This document shows, in pieces, positions 1-9,175 of a stretch of 64,000 nt of DNA. Under the pieces are notes generated by a model. That model saw only the letters and a program-made list of their open reading frames with translations, ran no database searches and was not told where the DNA came from. A program made the position numbers and the translations under genes. The stretch's first letter is position 1; each line of letters opens with the position of its first letter. The DNA is taken from NCBI GenBank assembly GCA_016709225.1, contig JADJEE010000001.1:2914001-2978000 (forward strand), written 5' to 3'. The DNA is from Deltaproteobacteria bacterium (lineage in GTDB: Bacteria > Myxococcota_A > Polyangia > Nannocystales > Nannocystaceae).

Positions 1-1847
1 AACATCTTGGCGCCGCCGGGTACCGGCTTGAGCACGCGCAGCACCATCTGCACCGTGTGCCGCCGACCGCGGACGATCGGCGCGTCGATCTGCCACGCGA
101 TGACCTCGACGAACTCCTCGAAGCGCACCAGCGTCTCGTGCTCGAGCGCCGGCGGTGCGTCGAACAACACCTCGAGAATGCGGTTGTGATCGACCTCGCC
201 CGCGGGCAGCACGTTGCTGATGAGCCGCAGGTCCTCGTGCGTGTCGTCGAGCACGAACATCGGCACGCCATGTTGGCGGTGCTGCTGGTAGACCGCGGGG
301 ACGTCGAGCGCGCGCAGCAACACGGCGGTCGGCGTCTCGCCGGCGAGGCGATCGTAGATCTCCCGGCGATTGGGCAGCGGCTCGAGGCTGGCGGGCCCGT
401 ACAACGCGAGGCCGCGGTCGCGCACACGATGGGTGCCGAGGGTCGGCTCGAGCTCGCCTGCCTCCACCAAACCCGCGAAGTGGTCGAGCACCGCGCGGGG
501 CGAGAGCTTCGCGCTGGTCTCGCGCAGCAGGCCGTGGGTCTGCTGCCAGGCGAACGCGGCCGCCAGCGCCAGCGCCAGCACGACTGCGGCGTGCTCGCCC
601 ACGACCGCCGGCACGCGGGCGCGCACGCGCGACCATCGGCGGCCGTCGTCGTCGCCGGGTGCGAGCGCGAGCCCGACGACGAGCACCAGCGCCAGCAGCT
701 TCGCGAAGCGGCCCAGCTGCGCGGCGGTGCCGAGCAGGTCGGCGGGGTACTCGTTGACCGCGAACGCGTGCAGCGGCACTGCAATGGTCTCGGGCGCCAG
801 CTCGAGATCTTTGGCGAGTGCGAGTGTGCCGAACACCGCCAGCAGCACGGCGGCGCGCCGACGCGGACGCGCGGCGCGAGGATCGGACAGCGACGCGAGC
901 GCGCCCGCGGCCGCGATTGCGACCGGGACGCGCAGCGGGACGTCGGTGAGGCCGTAGATCAGCGACCACGCGCTGCACATCACCACGCCGCCGAGCAGCC
1001 ACCCCGCGAGGCCGCGGTCGCGCCCCAGCGCGAGCCCGACCACTGCCAGCGGCAGCCACGGGAAGCTCTGGTGCCCGAGATCGGACAACGCGGCGGTGAA
1101 GCGGCGCAGCTCGGGCTTGTCGACCAGCTCGAGGTCCTTCGCCGCGCCGAGCAGCGGGATGAAGCCGTCGCCCTGGTGCACCACCAGCCACGCCGAGATC
1201 GCGGCGGCCACCAGCAGGCCCGCCGCGAGCGCGCGGCGGCGCAGCTCCGCGGTTGCCGGCAACATCGCCAGCATCGCGAAGCCGGGCACCAAACCGCCGA
1301 GCAAGAGCCCCGCGCTGGCGACCGCGGCCGCAATCGCCACCAGCGACGCCGCGAACCCCAGCGCCCGACTGGGCCCCGCGGCGCGCTCGCCCGCCAGCGC
1401 GGCGACCACCGCGAGCACCCCGAAGCACTCGCCGAAGGGATCGCCCATCACCGTGCGCCCCGCGATCGCGAGCGCCGGCATCGACAGTGCGATCACACCG
1501 GCGGCGATCGAGACCCACGTGGTGGCGCCGCGCGCCCGCGCCAGCCACGTACAGGCCGCGGCTGTGATCGCGACGGCGAGCGCGTGGGGCAGCCGCAGGC
1601 CCAGCTCACCGCCGAGCTTCGACCACGTGAACGTGCGCAGTAGATCGGGCAGTGCCGGCGCGCGCACGAGACCCGTGCGCGCTTCACCGGTCGCCGCGGC
1701 CGCGCGGTCCAGCACGCCGAGCTCGGCGCCGCTCCAGAAGCCGGCGTCGCCCAGGCCGGGCAGCAGCGACAGCACCGCGAACGAACCCACCGCGAGCACC
1801 GCGAAGGCACCGGCGGACACGGGTGCACGACGGCCCGCGAACGACAT
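1..1847 (-). CDS. Partial polytopic membrane protein, GT-C glycosyltransferase-like
   Basis: The minus-strand frame from the ATG at 1847 is open to the left edge, so at least 615 residues are encoded and the C-terminus lies outside the window. The first ~430 residues contain many hydrophobic stretches rich in Ala, Leu and Val. TM1 is followed by a loop with an acidic residue (LGDAGFWSG), as in ArnT/PMT-type GT-C transferases. From about residue 440 the chain is soluble and carries ordinary mixed composition (for example ALDVPAVYQQH, MFVLDDTHEDLRL). The family assignment rests only on architecture; no catalytic motif is certain. The gene is divergent from the MauG-type lipoprotein at 1950, with about 100 bp between the starts. 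Several longer frames on the opposite strand here are composition artefacts. Confidence 0.72.
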   Translation of the reverse strand, partial: MSFAGRRAPVSAGAFAVLAVGSFAVLSLLPGLGDAGFWSGAELGVLDRAAAATGEARTGLVRAPALPDLLRTFTWSKLGGELGLRLPHALAVAITAAACTWLARARGATTWVSIAAGVIALSMPALAIAGRTVMGDPFGECFGVLAVVAALAGERAAGPSRALGFAASLVAIAAAVASAGLLLGGLVPGFAMLAMLPATAELRRRALAAGLLVAAAISAWLVVHQGDGFIPLLGAAKDLELVDKPELRRFTAALSDLGHQSFPWLPLAVVGLALGRDRGLAGWLLGGVVMCSAWSLIYGLTDVPLRVPVAIAAAGALASLSDPRAARPRRRAAVLLAVFGTLALAKDLELAPETIAVPLHAFAVNEYPADLLGTAAQLGRFAKLLALVLVVGLALAPGDDDGRRWSRVRARVPAVVGEHAAVVLALALAAAFAWQQTHGLLRETSAKLSPRAVLDHFAGLVEAGELEPTLGTHRVRDRGLALYGPASLEPLPNRREIYDRLAGETPTAVLLRALDVPAVYQQHRQHGVPMFVLDDTHEDLRLISNVLPAGEVDHNRILEVLFDAPPALEHETLVRFEEFVEVIAWQIDAPIVRGRRHTVQMVLRVLKPVPGGAKM

Positions 1848-1949
1848 GACGCGGGCGAGGATAGCAGCCCGCCCGCGCCGCGCGGGCGCGGGGATGGTCG
1901 GCCGCCGTCCCGGTGGATGAAGCGGGCGCGCTCGGGTAGCGTGCGGGCC

Positions 1950-3140
1950 ATGCTGAACGGCAACGCGGCAACGATCGCAGCCCTCGCACTCACGCTGCTC
2001 GCCCCCGCCTGTGGCGGCAACGCCCCCGACGCCAAGGGCGACGCCAAGACGGCCGCCAAGGCCGACGCGAAGACGGCGGCCAAGCCCGACGCCAAGCCCG
2101 ACGACAAGCCCGACGACAAGGCCGACGACAAGGCCGACGACGCGGTCGACGATGGTGCCGCTACGCCCGCGGCGGCGTGGAGCTGGCAGCTGCCGACCGG
2201 CATCCACACGCCGCCGAAGGTGCCCGACGACAACCCGATGTCGGCCGCGAAGGTCGAGCTCGGTCACCGCCTGTTCATGGACAAGCGCCTGTCGGTCGAC
2301 GGCTCGCGCAGCTGCTACAGCTGCCACCAGAACGAGCTCGGCAACGCCGACGGCCGCGCGAAGGCGCTGGGCCCCGGCAACAAGGACCTGCCCCGCAACT
2401 CACCCACGATCTGGAACGTCGGGCTGCTGTCGGCGCTGTACTGGGACGGGCGTGCCGCCGACCTCGAGGCGCAGGGCCTCGGCGCGCTCAAGGGCGGCAA
2501 CATGGGCCTCGGCGACGGCGTCGAGGCCAAGGCCGCGGAGATCGGCGCGCTGCCCGAGTACGCCGACGCGTTCGCCAAGGCGTTCGGACTCGCGCCAGGC
2601 ACCGCGATCACCGGCAAGCACGTCACGCAGGCGCTATCGGCCTACGAGCGCACGCTGCTGTGCGGCGACACGGCGCACGACCGCGACGCCCAGGACGAGG
2701 CGGCCAAGCGCGGCTGGGCGCTCTTCAGCACCACCGCGGGCTGCATCACCTGCCACGCGCAGGACAACTTCACCGATGGCCTCTTCCATCGCACCGGCAT
2801 CGGCGCGAGCGAGCCCGCCGCCGAGGGTGCCGATCTCGGTCGCGGCAAGATCTCCAGCAACGCCGACGAGAACTTCATGTTCCGCACGCCGACGCTGCGC
2901 AACGTCGCCCGCACCGCTCCCTACTTCCACGACGGCAGCGTCGCCACCCTCGAGGAGGCGGTGCGCATCATGGCCGGCGGCGGCGTGCGCGATCACGGGC
3001 CGGTCGACGCGAACCTCTTGGATCGCAAGCTCACCGATGATCAGATCGCGGATCTCGTCGCGTTCCTGAAGTCGCTCGATTGCCCGGGTTCGCTCGAGGT
3101 GATCGGCGACCAGAAGGTCGACGGCATCGGCGGCACCTGA
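1950..3140 (+). CDS. Di-heme cytochrome c peroxidase/MauG-family lipoprotein
   Basis: 396 aa. The ATG at 1950 opens a lipoprotein signal (LTLLAPAC, lipid-anchored Cys21), followed by a low-complexity Lys/Asp/Ala linker (residues ~24-68) that would hold the catalytic part away from the membrane. Two c-type heme sites are visible, CYSCH (122-126) and CITCH (265-269). Around them are family sequences such as LGHRLFMDKRLS, SPTIWNVG.....YWDGR, FRTPTLRNVARTAPYFHDGS and the C-terminal LVAFLKSL. This is the bacterial CCP/MauG fold, acting in the periplasm on peroxide or as an electron-transfer oxidase. The substrate cannot be told. An in-frame start at 1917 would put charged residues before the signal and is less likely. 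It converges with the lipoprotein at 3229-4014 across a strong hairpin. Confidence 0.88.
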   Translation: MLNGNAATIAALALTLLAPACGGNAPDAKGDAKTAAKADAKTAAKPDAKPDDKPDDKADDKADDAVDDGAATPAAAWSWQLPTGIHTPPKVPDDNPMSAAKVELGHRLFMDKRLSVDGSRSCYSCHQNELGNADGRAKALGPGNKDLPRNSPTIWNVGLLSALYWDGRAADLEAQGLGALKGGNMGLGDGVEAKAAEIGALPEYADAFAKAFGLAPGTAITGKHVTQALSAYERTLLCGDTAHDRDAQDEAAKRGWALFSTTAGCITCHAQDNFTDGLFHRTGIGASEPAAEGADLGRGKISSNADENFMFRTPTLRNVARTAPYFHDGSVATLEEAVRIMAGGGVRDHGPVDANLLDRKLTDDQIADLVAFLKSLDCPGSLEVIGDQKVDGIGGT

Positions 3141-3163
3141 AGCGAGCGCGCGAACCAACGAAG

Positions 3164-3196
3164 AAGGGCGCCACGGCGATGTGCCGTGACGCCCTT
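3164..3196. terminator. Bidirectional hairpin between convergent genes
   Basis: A 14-bp inverted repeat with one mismatch (arms 3164-3177 and 3183-3196, 5-nt loop) lies between the stop codons of the MauG-type gene and the Cys-rich lipoprotein gene. Read on the minus strand the stem is followed by TTCTTCGTT; read on the plus strand there is no T-tract. It probably ends or protects both transcripts. Confidence 0.6.
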
Positions 3197-3228
3197 GGTG
3201 TCGTTCGAAGGGAACGACGCGCGATCGA

Positions 3229-4014
3229 CTACTCGATCACGCAGCTGCTGCCCTCGCCGCACTGCGCGTCGTCGGTGCAGCCGCACAGGCCGGTGGCGGT
3301 GTCGCAGACCAGGTCGCCGCAGTCGGCGTCCGCGGTGCACGGCGGGACCAGGCAGGCGCCGGTCTCGGTGTCGCAGGTGAAGCCCGCGCCGCAGTCCGCG
3401 TCGGCGGTGCAGCCCGGCGGCTGGCAGTAGCTGCCGTCGCCACCGGTGCAGGTCCAGCCCATCAGGAACTGGTCCTCGCAGTCCATGTCGGCCGCGCAGC
3501 CCGGCTGGCACGCCATGGTGCCACCGCCGATGTCGGCGCAGATCCACGCCGGCAACGCGCCGCCCATGGTGCACTCGTCGTCGGAGGTACAGCCGCCGAA
3601 GGCGCAGAAGCCACCGTCGCACGTCCACGCGTACGGATAGGTACCGATGCCGGCCTCGCAGGTGGGCTCGCCGGCGCAGCAGTCGATCGCCTCGGCGCAG
3701 GTGAAGTTGCAGTAGCCAGCGCTGCCGCCGGTGTCGGTGTCAGGACCGGTCGAGTCGCCGGTGGCGCTCGCCGAGTCGGTCGCCGAAGCCGAAGCCGAGG
3801 CCGACGCCGAAGCCGAGGCCGAGGCCGAGTCGGTCGCCGAAGCCGAAGCCGAGGCCGACGCCGAGTCGGTCGCCGAGGCCGAGGCCGAGGCCGAAGCCGA
3901 GTCGGTGGCGCCGCCGGTGGAGGCACCATCGTCGTCACCGTCGGTGACGACGCAAGCGCCGAAGAGGGGGGAGAGCAGCGCGAAGGCAGCGATGAACTTC
4001 TTGTGGGTCAACAT
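3229..4014 (-). CDS. Cys-rich lipoprotein with Ser/Ala tandem-repeat linker
   Basis: 261 aa. The ATG at 4014 follows an AGGAG ribosome site about 10 nt upstream. A lipobox (LSPLFGAC, Cys21) is followed by Asp/Gly/Thr residues, then by a 40-odd residue Ser-Ala/Thr-Asp-Ser-Ala repeat. Cys-rich modules of the type CT.DADC....CD..TG.C run to the end and resemble the short disulfide repeats common in Myxococcota surface lipoproteins. The protein is probably an outer-membrane-anchored, disulfide-stabilised surface protein. No enzymatic motif is seen and the function is unknown. It is monocistronic between rpsI and a convergent neighbour. Confidence 0.82.
   Translation of the reverse strand: MLTHKKFIAAFALLSPLFGACVVTDGDDDGASTGGATDSASASASASATDSASASASASATDSASASASASASASASATDSASATGDSTGPDTDTGGSAGYCNFTCAEAIDCCAGEPTCEAGIGTYPYAWTCDGGFCAFGGCTSDDECTMGGALPAWICADIGGGTMACQPGCAADMDCEDQFLMGWTCTGGDGSYCQPPGCTADADCGAGFTCDTETGACLVPPCTADADCGDLVCDTATGLCGCTDDAQCGEGSSCVIE
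3763..3905 (-). repeat. Tandem Ser-Ala codon repeat
   Basis: A short-period tandem repeat of GCCGAGGCCGAAGCC-like units with interspersed GAGTCGGTC blocks (plus-strand view). It encodes the Ser-Ala/Thr-Asp-Ser linker of the lipoprotein at 3229-4014. Such arrays are prone to slip, so copy number may vary between strains. Confidence 0.75.
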
Positions 4015-4550
4015 CGAGGGGTATTCTCCTGTGGATCAGTTCGAGGGGTTCGTGCGGGGCCGAGCGCTTGGCCGCGTCACCGGGCCATGGACGTCGCACT
4101 CACGGCGAAACTTCGCCGAAAGCGCGCGCCAGGATCCGAGGACGAGGACGGGCGACAGCTCGCACCAACCGTTGGACAACCACCATGCGGCATTCGATCG
4201 CCGCGACGTACGACGCGAAGATCGAATGGAGTTCGACGGGAGCAAGACAACGCATGGCAGGCTAAGAGAGAGCACGTCGAGGTCAGGTGTGACTGGCCGC
4301 GATGTGCTCGAGCCGTATTGTTCTTCGCCGCGTCGGCGAGCGCCAGATCAAAAGTGCCTCGAACCCGCGGCAAACCGCGACTACGAGGGGATTCCGCCCA
4401 CGTGCGGGCGCGCCCGCGGTGGGAATGTCGGTTTGGCGCGCGCACCAACGGCGGCCTTCGAACGCACGAACGCGCGGAATGGTTCCCCACCCGCGCGTCC
4501 TTCGAGATTCTCTGGCCCGCATCGCAACCGCGATGCTGACGTTGCGTCGC
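4015..4550. other. Intergenic region with no supported gene
   Basis: This 536-bp stretch lies between the start of the Cys-rich lipoprotein and the end of rpsI. Open frames here have the biased composition of shadows and no recognisable domain. It contains the lipoprotein ribosome site near 4024-4030 and a small hairpin just after rpsI. It is less GC-rich than the flanking genes and probably holds the lipoprotein promoter; no clear -35/-10 pair was identified. Confidence 0.5.
4519..4536 (-). terminator. Small hairpin 3' of rpsI
   Basis: A perfect 7-bp inverted repeat (GCATCGC/GCGATGC, 4-nt loop) 14 bp beyond the rpsI stop. It has no T-tract, so it may be a weak terminator or a 3'-end stabiliser of the rplM-rpsI message. 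Confidence 0.35.
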
Positions 4551-4955
4551 CTAGCGCTTGCTGAACTGGAAGCGCGCGCGAGCGCCCTTGCGACCGTACT
4601 TCTTGCGCTCCTTCTTCCGGGAGTCGCGGGTGAGGTAGCCGTTCTCCTTGAGCGCCTCGCGATACTCGTCCGAGATGCGCAGCAGTGCGCGGGCGATGCC
4701 CAGGCGCACGGCGCCCGACTGCGCCGACAGACCACCACCCTTGGCCGTGCACCACACGTCGAACTTGTCGCGGGTGTTGGTGGCCACGAGCGGCTGCTCG
4801 ACGATCTTCATGTTCGTCGGGCGCGTCACGTAGCGCTCGGCCTCGCGGCGGTTGATGGTGATGCGGCCACCACCGTTGAAGAGCCACACGCGCGCGACCG
4901 CAGTCTTGCGGCGTCCGGTCGCGTAGTACGTCATCGAGTCGTTGGAGAAGGCCAT
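4551..4955 (-). CDS. rpsI: Ribosomal protein S9
   Basis: 134 aa, close to the usual length. It begins MAFSNDSMTYYATGRRKTAV and ends in the basic KKYGRKGARARFQFSKR tail that reaches the decoding centre in S9. A conserved core GGGLSAQSGAVRLGIARAL is visible. It lies 6 nt downstream of the rplM stop, the usual L13-S9 operon pair, so expression is with rplM. It is a 30S subunit component. Confidence 0.97.
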   Translation of the reverse strand: MAFSNDSMTYYATGRRKTAVARVWLFNGGGRITINRREAERYVTRPTNMKIVEQPLVATNTRDKFDVWCTAKGGGLSAQSGAVRLGIARALLRISDEYREALKENGYLTRDSRKKERKKYGRKGARARFQFSKR

Positions 4956-4961
4956 GGGATC

Positions 4962-5396
4962 CTAGGCGACGGGCGTGAAGGGCTTGGGGTTCTGGGCCGA
5001 GTGGGGATGCTCGGCGCCGGCGTAGATCTTGAGCTTGCTGAAGGTCGCGCGACCGTTCGCGTTGCGCGGCAACATGCGCCGCACGGCCTGCTTGATCAGC
5101 TCCTCGGGCTTGTCGGCGAGCATCTGTCGCGCCGGCACGCTCTTCATGTGACCGAGGAATCCGGTGTGGCTGTGGTACAGCTTCTGATCGAGCTTGCGCC
5201 CGGTCAGCTTCACCTTCTCGGCGTTGATGACGATGACGAAGTCACCGGCATCGGCATGGGGCGTGAAGATGGGCTTGTGCTTGCCCCGCAGCAGGCTCGC
5301 GATCTGGCTCGCAGCGCGGCCCAGCGTCTGCCCGCTCAGGTCCACTACCCACCAGTCACGGCGGATTTCGTTCGGCTTCGGGTACATCGTCCCCAT
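4962..5396 (-). CDS. rplM: Ribosomal protein L13
   Basis: 144 aa. Family sequences are clear: RDWWVVDLSGQTLGRAAS, GDFVIVINAEKVKLTGRK, GHMKSVPARQML and AVRRMLPRN. The ATG at 5396 is used here; an ATG three codons later (5387) is also possible. It is first gene of the rplM-rpsI operon and diverges from the response regulator gene. A perfect TTGACA on the minus strand at 5434-5429 lies about 33 nt before the start, but no good -10 follows it, so the promoter is not assigned. It is a 50S subunit component. Confidence 0.97.
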   Translation of the reverse strand: MGTMYPKPNEIRRDWWVVDLSGQTLGRAASQIASLLRGKHKPIFTPHADAGDFVIVINAEKVKLTGRKLDQKLYHSHTGFLGHMKSVPARQMLADKPEELIKQAVRRMLPRNANGRATFSKLKIYAGAEHPHSAQNPKPFTPVA

Positions 5397-5530
5397 GGGG
5401 GCGGAGCCTGCCTCGGGCCCCGCGTCGCTGTCAAGACGGGCCCAGACGGGCTACACTGACGGGCGTCGTGGTCGACCCGGGCGCGCGCCCGAAGGCCTTC
5501 GAGACCACCCCAACCCCGCCCCGCCCCACG

Positions 5531-6457
5531 ATGGCCGACGTGACCTCTCCCGCGAGCGACACCGCCGGGCCCCTGCCCGCCCGGCCGGCGCGCATCCTCG
5601 TCGCGGATGACACGGAGGCAGATCGCCGTGCTGCGCGCGACGCGCTCGAGGCCGGCGGCCACATCGTGGTCGACGCGACCGATGGCCAGCACGCACTCGA
5701 AGTGTTCGCGCGCGAGCGCCCCGACCTCGTGATGCTCGACGTCGTGATGCCGCGACTGTCGGGCCTCGAGTGCTGCCGCATCCTCAAGGCCAAGACCCAG
5801 CAGACCTATCTGCCGGTCATCATGGTCAGCACGCGCAACTCCGTGAACGCGCGCGTCGAGGGCCTGCGTTCGGGCGCCGACGACTACCTCGGCAAGCCCT
5901 ACGATCCCGAGGAGCTGCGCGCACGCGTGGACGCGTTGCTCCGCGCGCGTCGCATGCTGGGCGATGAGCACGCACGCGAGCCCGGTGTCACCGAGGACGG
6001 ACGGCTCGACGGTGCACACCTGCGGCGGCTCGAGCAGGAGTTCGATCGCGCCGAGCGTTACAGCGATCCGCTCGCGTGCCTGCGCATCGCCATCGACGGA
6101 GAGGACGAGGCTGCCCCCGACCTGCGCGCAACGCTGCGCGCGGTGATCGACGCGACGGTCCGCAAGATCGATCTCGTGTTCCCTGCACGACCCGGCGGAT
6201 TCCTGGTCGCGCTGCCCAACACCCACTTTCCGGGGGCGCTCGCGGTCGCCGAACGCATCGCCCGCGACGCCCGCAGCCGCAGCGGCGGCAAGACCGTGAG
6301 CATCGGCGTGGCGTTCTTCCCGAACCGCGACGTGCACGCACTGCGCGAGCTGGTGGAGCTCTGCGACGCGGCGCTCGAGCGCGCCCGCGGCGAGGGTGGC
6401 GGACGCATCTGCCTGTTCCAGCACCAGGGCTACATCTACGCGCCCGAGGATCCGTGA
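5531..6457 (+). CDS. Response regulator, REC plus degenerate GGDEF-like domain
   Basis: 308 aa from the ATG at 5531; an in-frame start at 5468 would add 21 Pro-rich residues. The N-terminal receiver domain is intact: acidic pair in LVADDTEAD (D26/D27), phospho-acceptor in LVMLDVVMPR (D70) and Lys122 in GADDYLGKP. The C-terminal half (about 150-308) has the fold pattern of a nucleotide-cyclase/GGDEF domain (PGGFLVALPNTHFPGALAVAERI, TVSIGVAFFP, LCDAALERAR). The signature GG(D/E)EF is replaced by PGGFL, so diguanylate cyclase activity is unlikely. It probably signals by phosphorylation and protein contact. Its TGA overlaps the GTG start of nadK by 4 nt, so the two are translationally coupled. 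Confidence 0.85.
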   Translation: MADVTSPASDTAGPLPARPARILVADDTEADRRAARDALEAGGHIVVDATDGQHALEVFARERPDLVMLDVVMPRLSGLECCRILKAKTQQTYLPVIMVSTRNSVNARVEGLRSGADDYLGKPYDPEELRARVDALLRARRMLGDEHAREPGVTEDGRLDGAHLRRLEQEFDRAERYSDPLACLRIAIDGEDEAAPDLRATLRAVIDATVRKIDLVFPARPGGFLVALPNTHFPGALAVAERIARDARSRSGGKTVSIGVAFFPNRDVHALRELVELCDAALERARGEGGGRICLFQHQGYIYAPEDP

Positions 6458-7353
6458 TCCCCACCGACCGCTCGCCGATCGCCGCCACGCGCTCGATCCT
6501 GCTGTATCCGCGCGACGGCGACGACGCCCGCAAGGCCACCCACGCCGCGCTCGAGACGTTGGCGACCCACGGCGTCTCGGTGCTGCTGCCGCGCGAGTGG
6601 CTGCAGAGCTCCGGCGCCCGCCCCAGCAGCGACCACGTCGCGCTCGAGCTCGACGACGTCACCACCCAGATCGACCTCGTGGTGGCGCTGGGCGGCGACG
6701 GCACCCTGCTCCGGGCCGCCCGCTGGGTCGGCGCGCGGCCGATCCCGTTGATGGGCGTGAACCTCGGCAACCTCGGCTTCCTGGCCGCCTATGGCGCCGC
6801 CGAGCTCGACGAGGCGCTGCGGGCCGCGACCGCGGGCGAGCTGGTGTGGCAGCCGCGGCTGCGCATGCAGGTCGAGCTGTTCCGCGGCGGCAAGCTGCAC
6901 GCGACGCAGACCGGCTGCAACGACACCTACGTGAAGCACGGCGAGTTGCCGCGCATGCTGCAGCTGCGTACCAGCATCGCGGGCAACTTCGCCGCGTCGC
7001 TGCGCGCCGATGGCCTGATCGTGTCGACCCCGATGGGCTCCACCGCATACAACCTCGCGGCCGGCGGACCGATCGTCGACTCCGACACCGACACCTGGAC
7101 CATCACGCCGATCTGTCCGCACACGCTGACCCATCGGCCGGTGGTGACGCGCGCGGGGCACACCGTCGCGATCGAGTACCTCGGCCCGGAGGACGCGGGC
7201 CCCGCGACCCTGTCCATCGACGGCCAGTGGGGCTGTCCGCTGCTGGTCGGAGATCGCGTGGCGATCCGCCGCGCGGACGCGCCACTGCGGCTGGTGCCGC
7301 CACGCGCGACGGTGTTCGACGTGCTCGCGCTCAAGCTCGGCTGGGGCGGGTAG
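6454..7353 (+). CDS. nadK: NAD kinase
   Basis: 299 aa. It phosphorylates NAD+ to NADP+ in the cytoplasm. The hallmark GGDGT motif (LGGDGTLLRAAR, residues 80-84) is present. It is followed by GVNLGNLGFLA, then the substrate region with GCNDTYVKHGE and the Gly-rich TPMGSTAYNLAAGGPIV stretch that closes the active site. The GTG start at 6454 overlaps the response-regulator stop (GTGA). recN follows 13 nt after the stop, so response regulator-nadK-recN look like one operon. NadK next to RecN is a common bacterial arrangement. Confidence 0.95.
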   Translation: MIPTDRSPIAATRSILLYPRDGDDARKATHAALETLATHGVSVLLPREWLQSSGARPSSDHVALELDDVTTQIDLVVALGGDGTLLRAARWVGARPIPLMGVNLGNLGFLAAYGAAELDEALRAATAGELVWQPRLRMQVELFRGGKLHATQTGCNDTYVKHGELPRMLQLRTSIAGNFAASLRADGLIVSTPMGSTAYNLAAGGPIVDSDTDTWTITPICPHTLTHRPVVTRAGHTVAIEYLGPEDAGPATLSIDGQWGCPLLVGDRVAIRRADAPLRLVPPRATVFDVLALKLGWGG

Positions 7354-7366
7354 TGTCCAGCCGACC

Positions 7367-9175
7367 ATGTTGCTGCACCTGCGCATTCGCGGTCTCGCGC
7401 TGCTCGAAGACGTCGCCCTCGATCTCGTGCCCGGCCTGAACGTGCTCACCGGCGAGACCGGGGCCGGCAAGTCGATCATCGTCGGCGCGTTGTCGCTCGT
7501 ACGCGGCGCGCGTGGTCGCGTCGAGCTGGTGCGCGAGGGGGGCGACAGCGCCGAGGTCGACGCGCAGTTCGATCTCGACGCCGCACAGGTGGAGCGCGTA
7601 CGTGCGGTGCTCGAGCGCCACGGCCACAGCCCCGAGGTCGACGGCGAGGACGGCCTGCTGGTCCATCGCGCGATCACCCGCGCCGGTCGCAGCCGTGCGG
7701 CGGTGGCCGGCGGCCTCGTGACGCAGGCCGTGCTGGCCGAGGTCGGCGAGGAGCTGGTCGACATCTGCAGTCAGCACGAGCACCACTTCCTCACCCACGC
7801 CACGCGCCACCTCGAGGTGCTCGACGCGTGGGCCAAGCTCGGCGGCGAGCTGGCCGAGCACCACGGCCGCTACCACGCTTGGCAGCAATCACGTCGCGCG
7901 CTGCACGAGCTGCAGGAGCGCGCCGCCACGCGTGAGCGCCACCTCGACTACCTGCGCTTCGCGGTCGACGAGCTCGACGCGGTGGCGCCCGACCTCGACG
8001 AGTACGAGGCGCTGTCGCGCCGCGTCACGCTGTTGCGCAACGCCCAGCGCTGGGCCGAGTTCGCCCGCGAGGCCCACGCGACGCTGTACGACGCCGACGA
8101 CGCGGTCGCAGGCCGGCTGGCGTCGCTGCTCGATCGCGCCAAGGGCGGTCGCGACGACTCGAACCACCTCGGGCTCATCGAAGAGCAGCTCGCGGTGGCG
8201 CAGATCGCCTGCGAAGAGGCGGCGCGCGCCGCTGCGCGCTTTGCCGACGAGCTGGAGGTGGAGCCCGGCGAGCTCGAGGCCGCCGACGATCGTCTGCACG
8301 AGCTGGAACGCCTGCGTCGAAAGCACGGCGTCGGCATCGGCGAGCTGGCCGACAAGCTCGCGCAGATGCGGGCCGAGCTCGAGCAGCTCGAGCACGCCGA
8401 CGAGCACCTGCGTGCGCTGGGCGATCGCACCGACGAGCTGCTCGCGGCCGCGAACCAAAGCGCGCAGCGGCTGCACGTCGCGCGCACCGAGGCCGCCACG
8501 GGCCTGGCCGCGGCGATCGAGCAGGAGCTCGCCGCGCTGCACATCCCCAAGGCGCGCATGCAGGTGCAGATCGAGCGCGACGCCGAGCCCGGGCCCGATG
8601 GCTTCGATCGCGTCGAGTTCCTGTTCTCGGCCAACCCCGGCGAGCCGCTGGCGCCGCTGCGCAAGGTCGCGTCCGGTGGCGAGCTCTCGCGCGTGCTGCT
8701 GGCGCTCAAGGGCGCGCTCGCGGCCGAGGATCGCATCGCGACCTACGTGTTCGACGAGGTCGACGCCGGTGTCGGCGGTGCGGTCGCCGAGTCGATCGGC
8801 CGTCGCCTGCAGCGGGCCGCCGCGCACCACCAGGTGCTGTGCGTGACCCACCTGCCGCAGATCGCCGCCTTCGCCGACGCCCACTTCCGCGTCGGAAAGC
8901 TGCAGCGCAAGGGGCGAACCATCACCGAGGTCGCGCGCCTCGACGACCAGGAACGAGTCGAGGAGATTGCGCGCATGCTCGGCGGCGCCAAGGTCACCCA
9001 GAGCGCGCGCGATCACGCGGCCGAGCTGGTCGCGTCGGCGCGGACGGACAAGGGCCGCGGTGCGAAGCGCAGCGGCGCGGCCAAGCGCAGCGAGACCGCG
9101 ACGCGCACCGCCACGCCCGCCGACAAGCCCAAGGCCAAGGCCAAGCGCGACACGGCGCGGCGCAGCGCTGGCTAG
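7367..9175 (+). CDS. recN: DNA repair protein RecN
   Basis: 602 aa, slightly longer than typical. It is an SMC-like ATPase acting at double-strand breaks. The Walker A GETGAGKS (29-36), an N-terminal MLLHLRIRGLALLEDV, a central coiled-coil region rich in Glu/Leu/Arg (~150-380), the ABC signature SGGELSRVLLALK and the Walker B YVFDEVDAGVGG with the following CVTHLPQIAAFAD H-loop are all present. A Lys/Ala/Arg-rich tail of about 45 residues follows the last conserved segment, possibly a DNA-binding extension. The stop codon abuts the stop of the convergent lipoprotein gene at 9176 with no gap. Confidence 0.95.
   Translation: MLLHLRIRGLALLEDVALDLVPGLNVLTGETGAGKSIIVGALSLVRGARGRVELVREGGDSAEVDAQFDLDAAQVERVRAVLERHGHSPEVDGEDGLLVHRAITRAGRSRAAVAGGLVTQAVLAEVGEELVDICSQHEHHFLTHATRHLEVLDAWAKLGGELAEHHGRYHAWQQSRRALHELQERAATRERHLDYLRFAVDELDAVAPDLDEYEALSRRVTLLRNAQRWAEFAREAHATLYDADDAVAGRLASLLDRAKGGRDDSNHLGLIEEQLAVAQIACEEAARAAARFADELEVEPGELEAADDRLHELERLRRKHGVGIGELADKLAQMRAELEQLEHADEHLRALGDRTDELLAAANQSAQRLHVARTEAATGLAAAIEQELAALHIPKARMQVQIERDAEPGPDGFDRVEFLFSANPGEPLAPLRKVASGGELSRVLLALKGALAAEDRIATYVFDEVDAGVGGAVAESIGRRLQRAAAHHQVLCVTHLPQIAAFADAHFRVGKLQRKGRTITEVARLDDQERVEEIARMLGGAKVTQSARDHAAELVASARTDKGRGAKRSGAAKRSETATRTATPADKPKAKAKRDTARRSAG

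Noticed and set aside
57..1643. Long plus-strand open frame rich in Arg, Gln and His
   Set aside because: It is the complement of the membrane protein at 1-1847, which has natural composition; Arg/His/Gln-rich frames opposite coding DNA are a known artefact in GC-rich genomes.
5429..5434. TTGACA on the minus strand upstream of rplM
   Set aside because: No acceptable -10 box follows at 16-18 nt, so no promoter was called.
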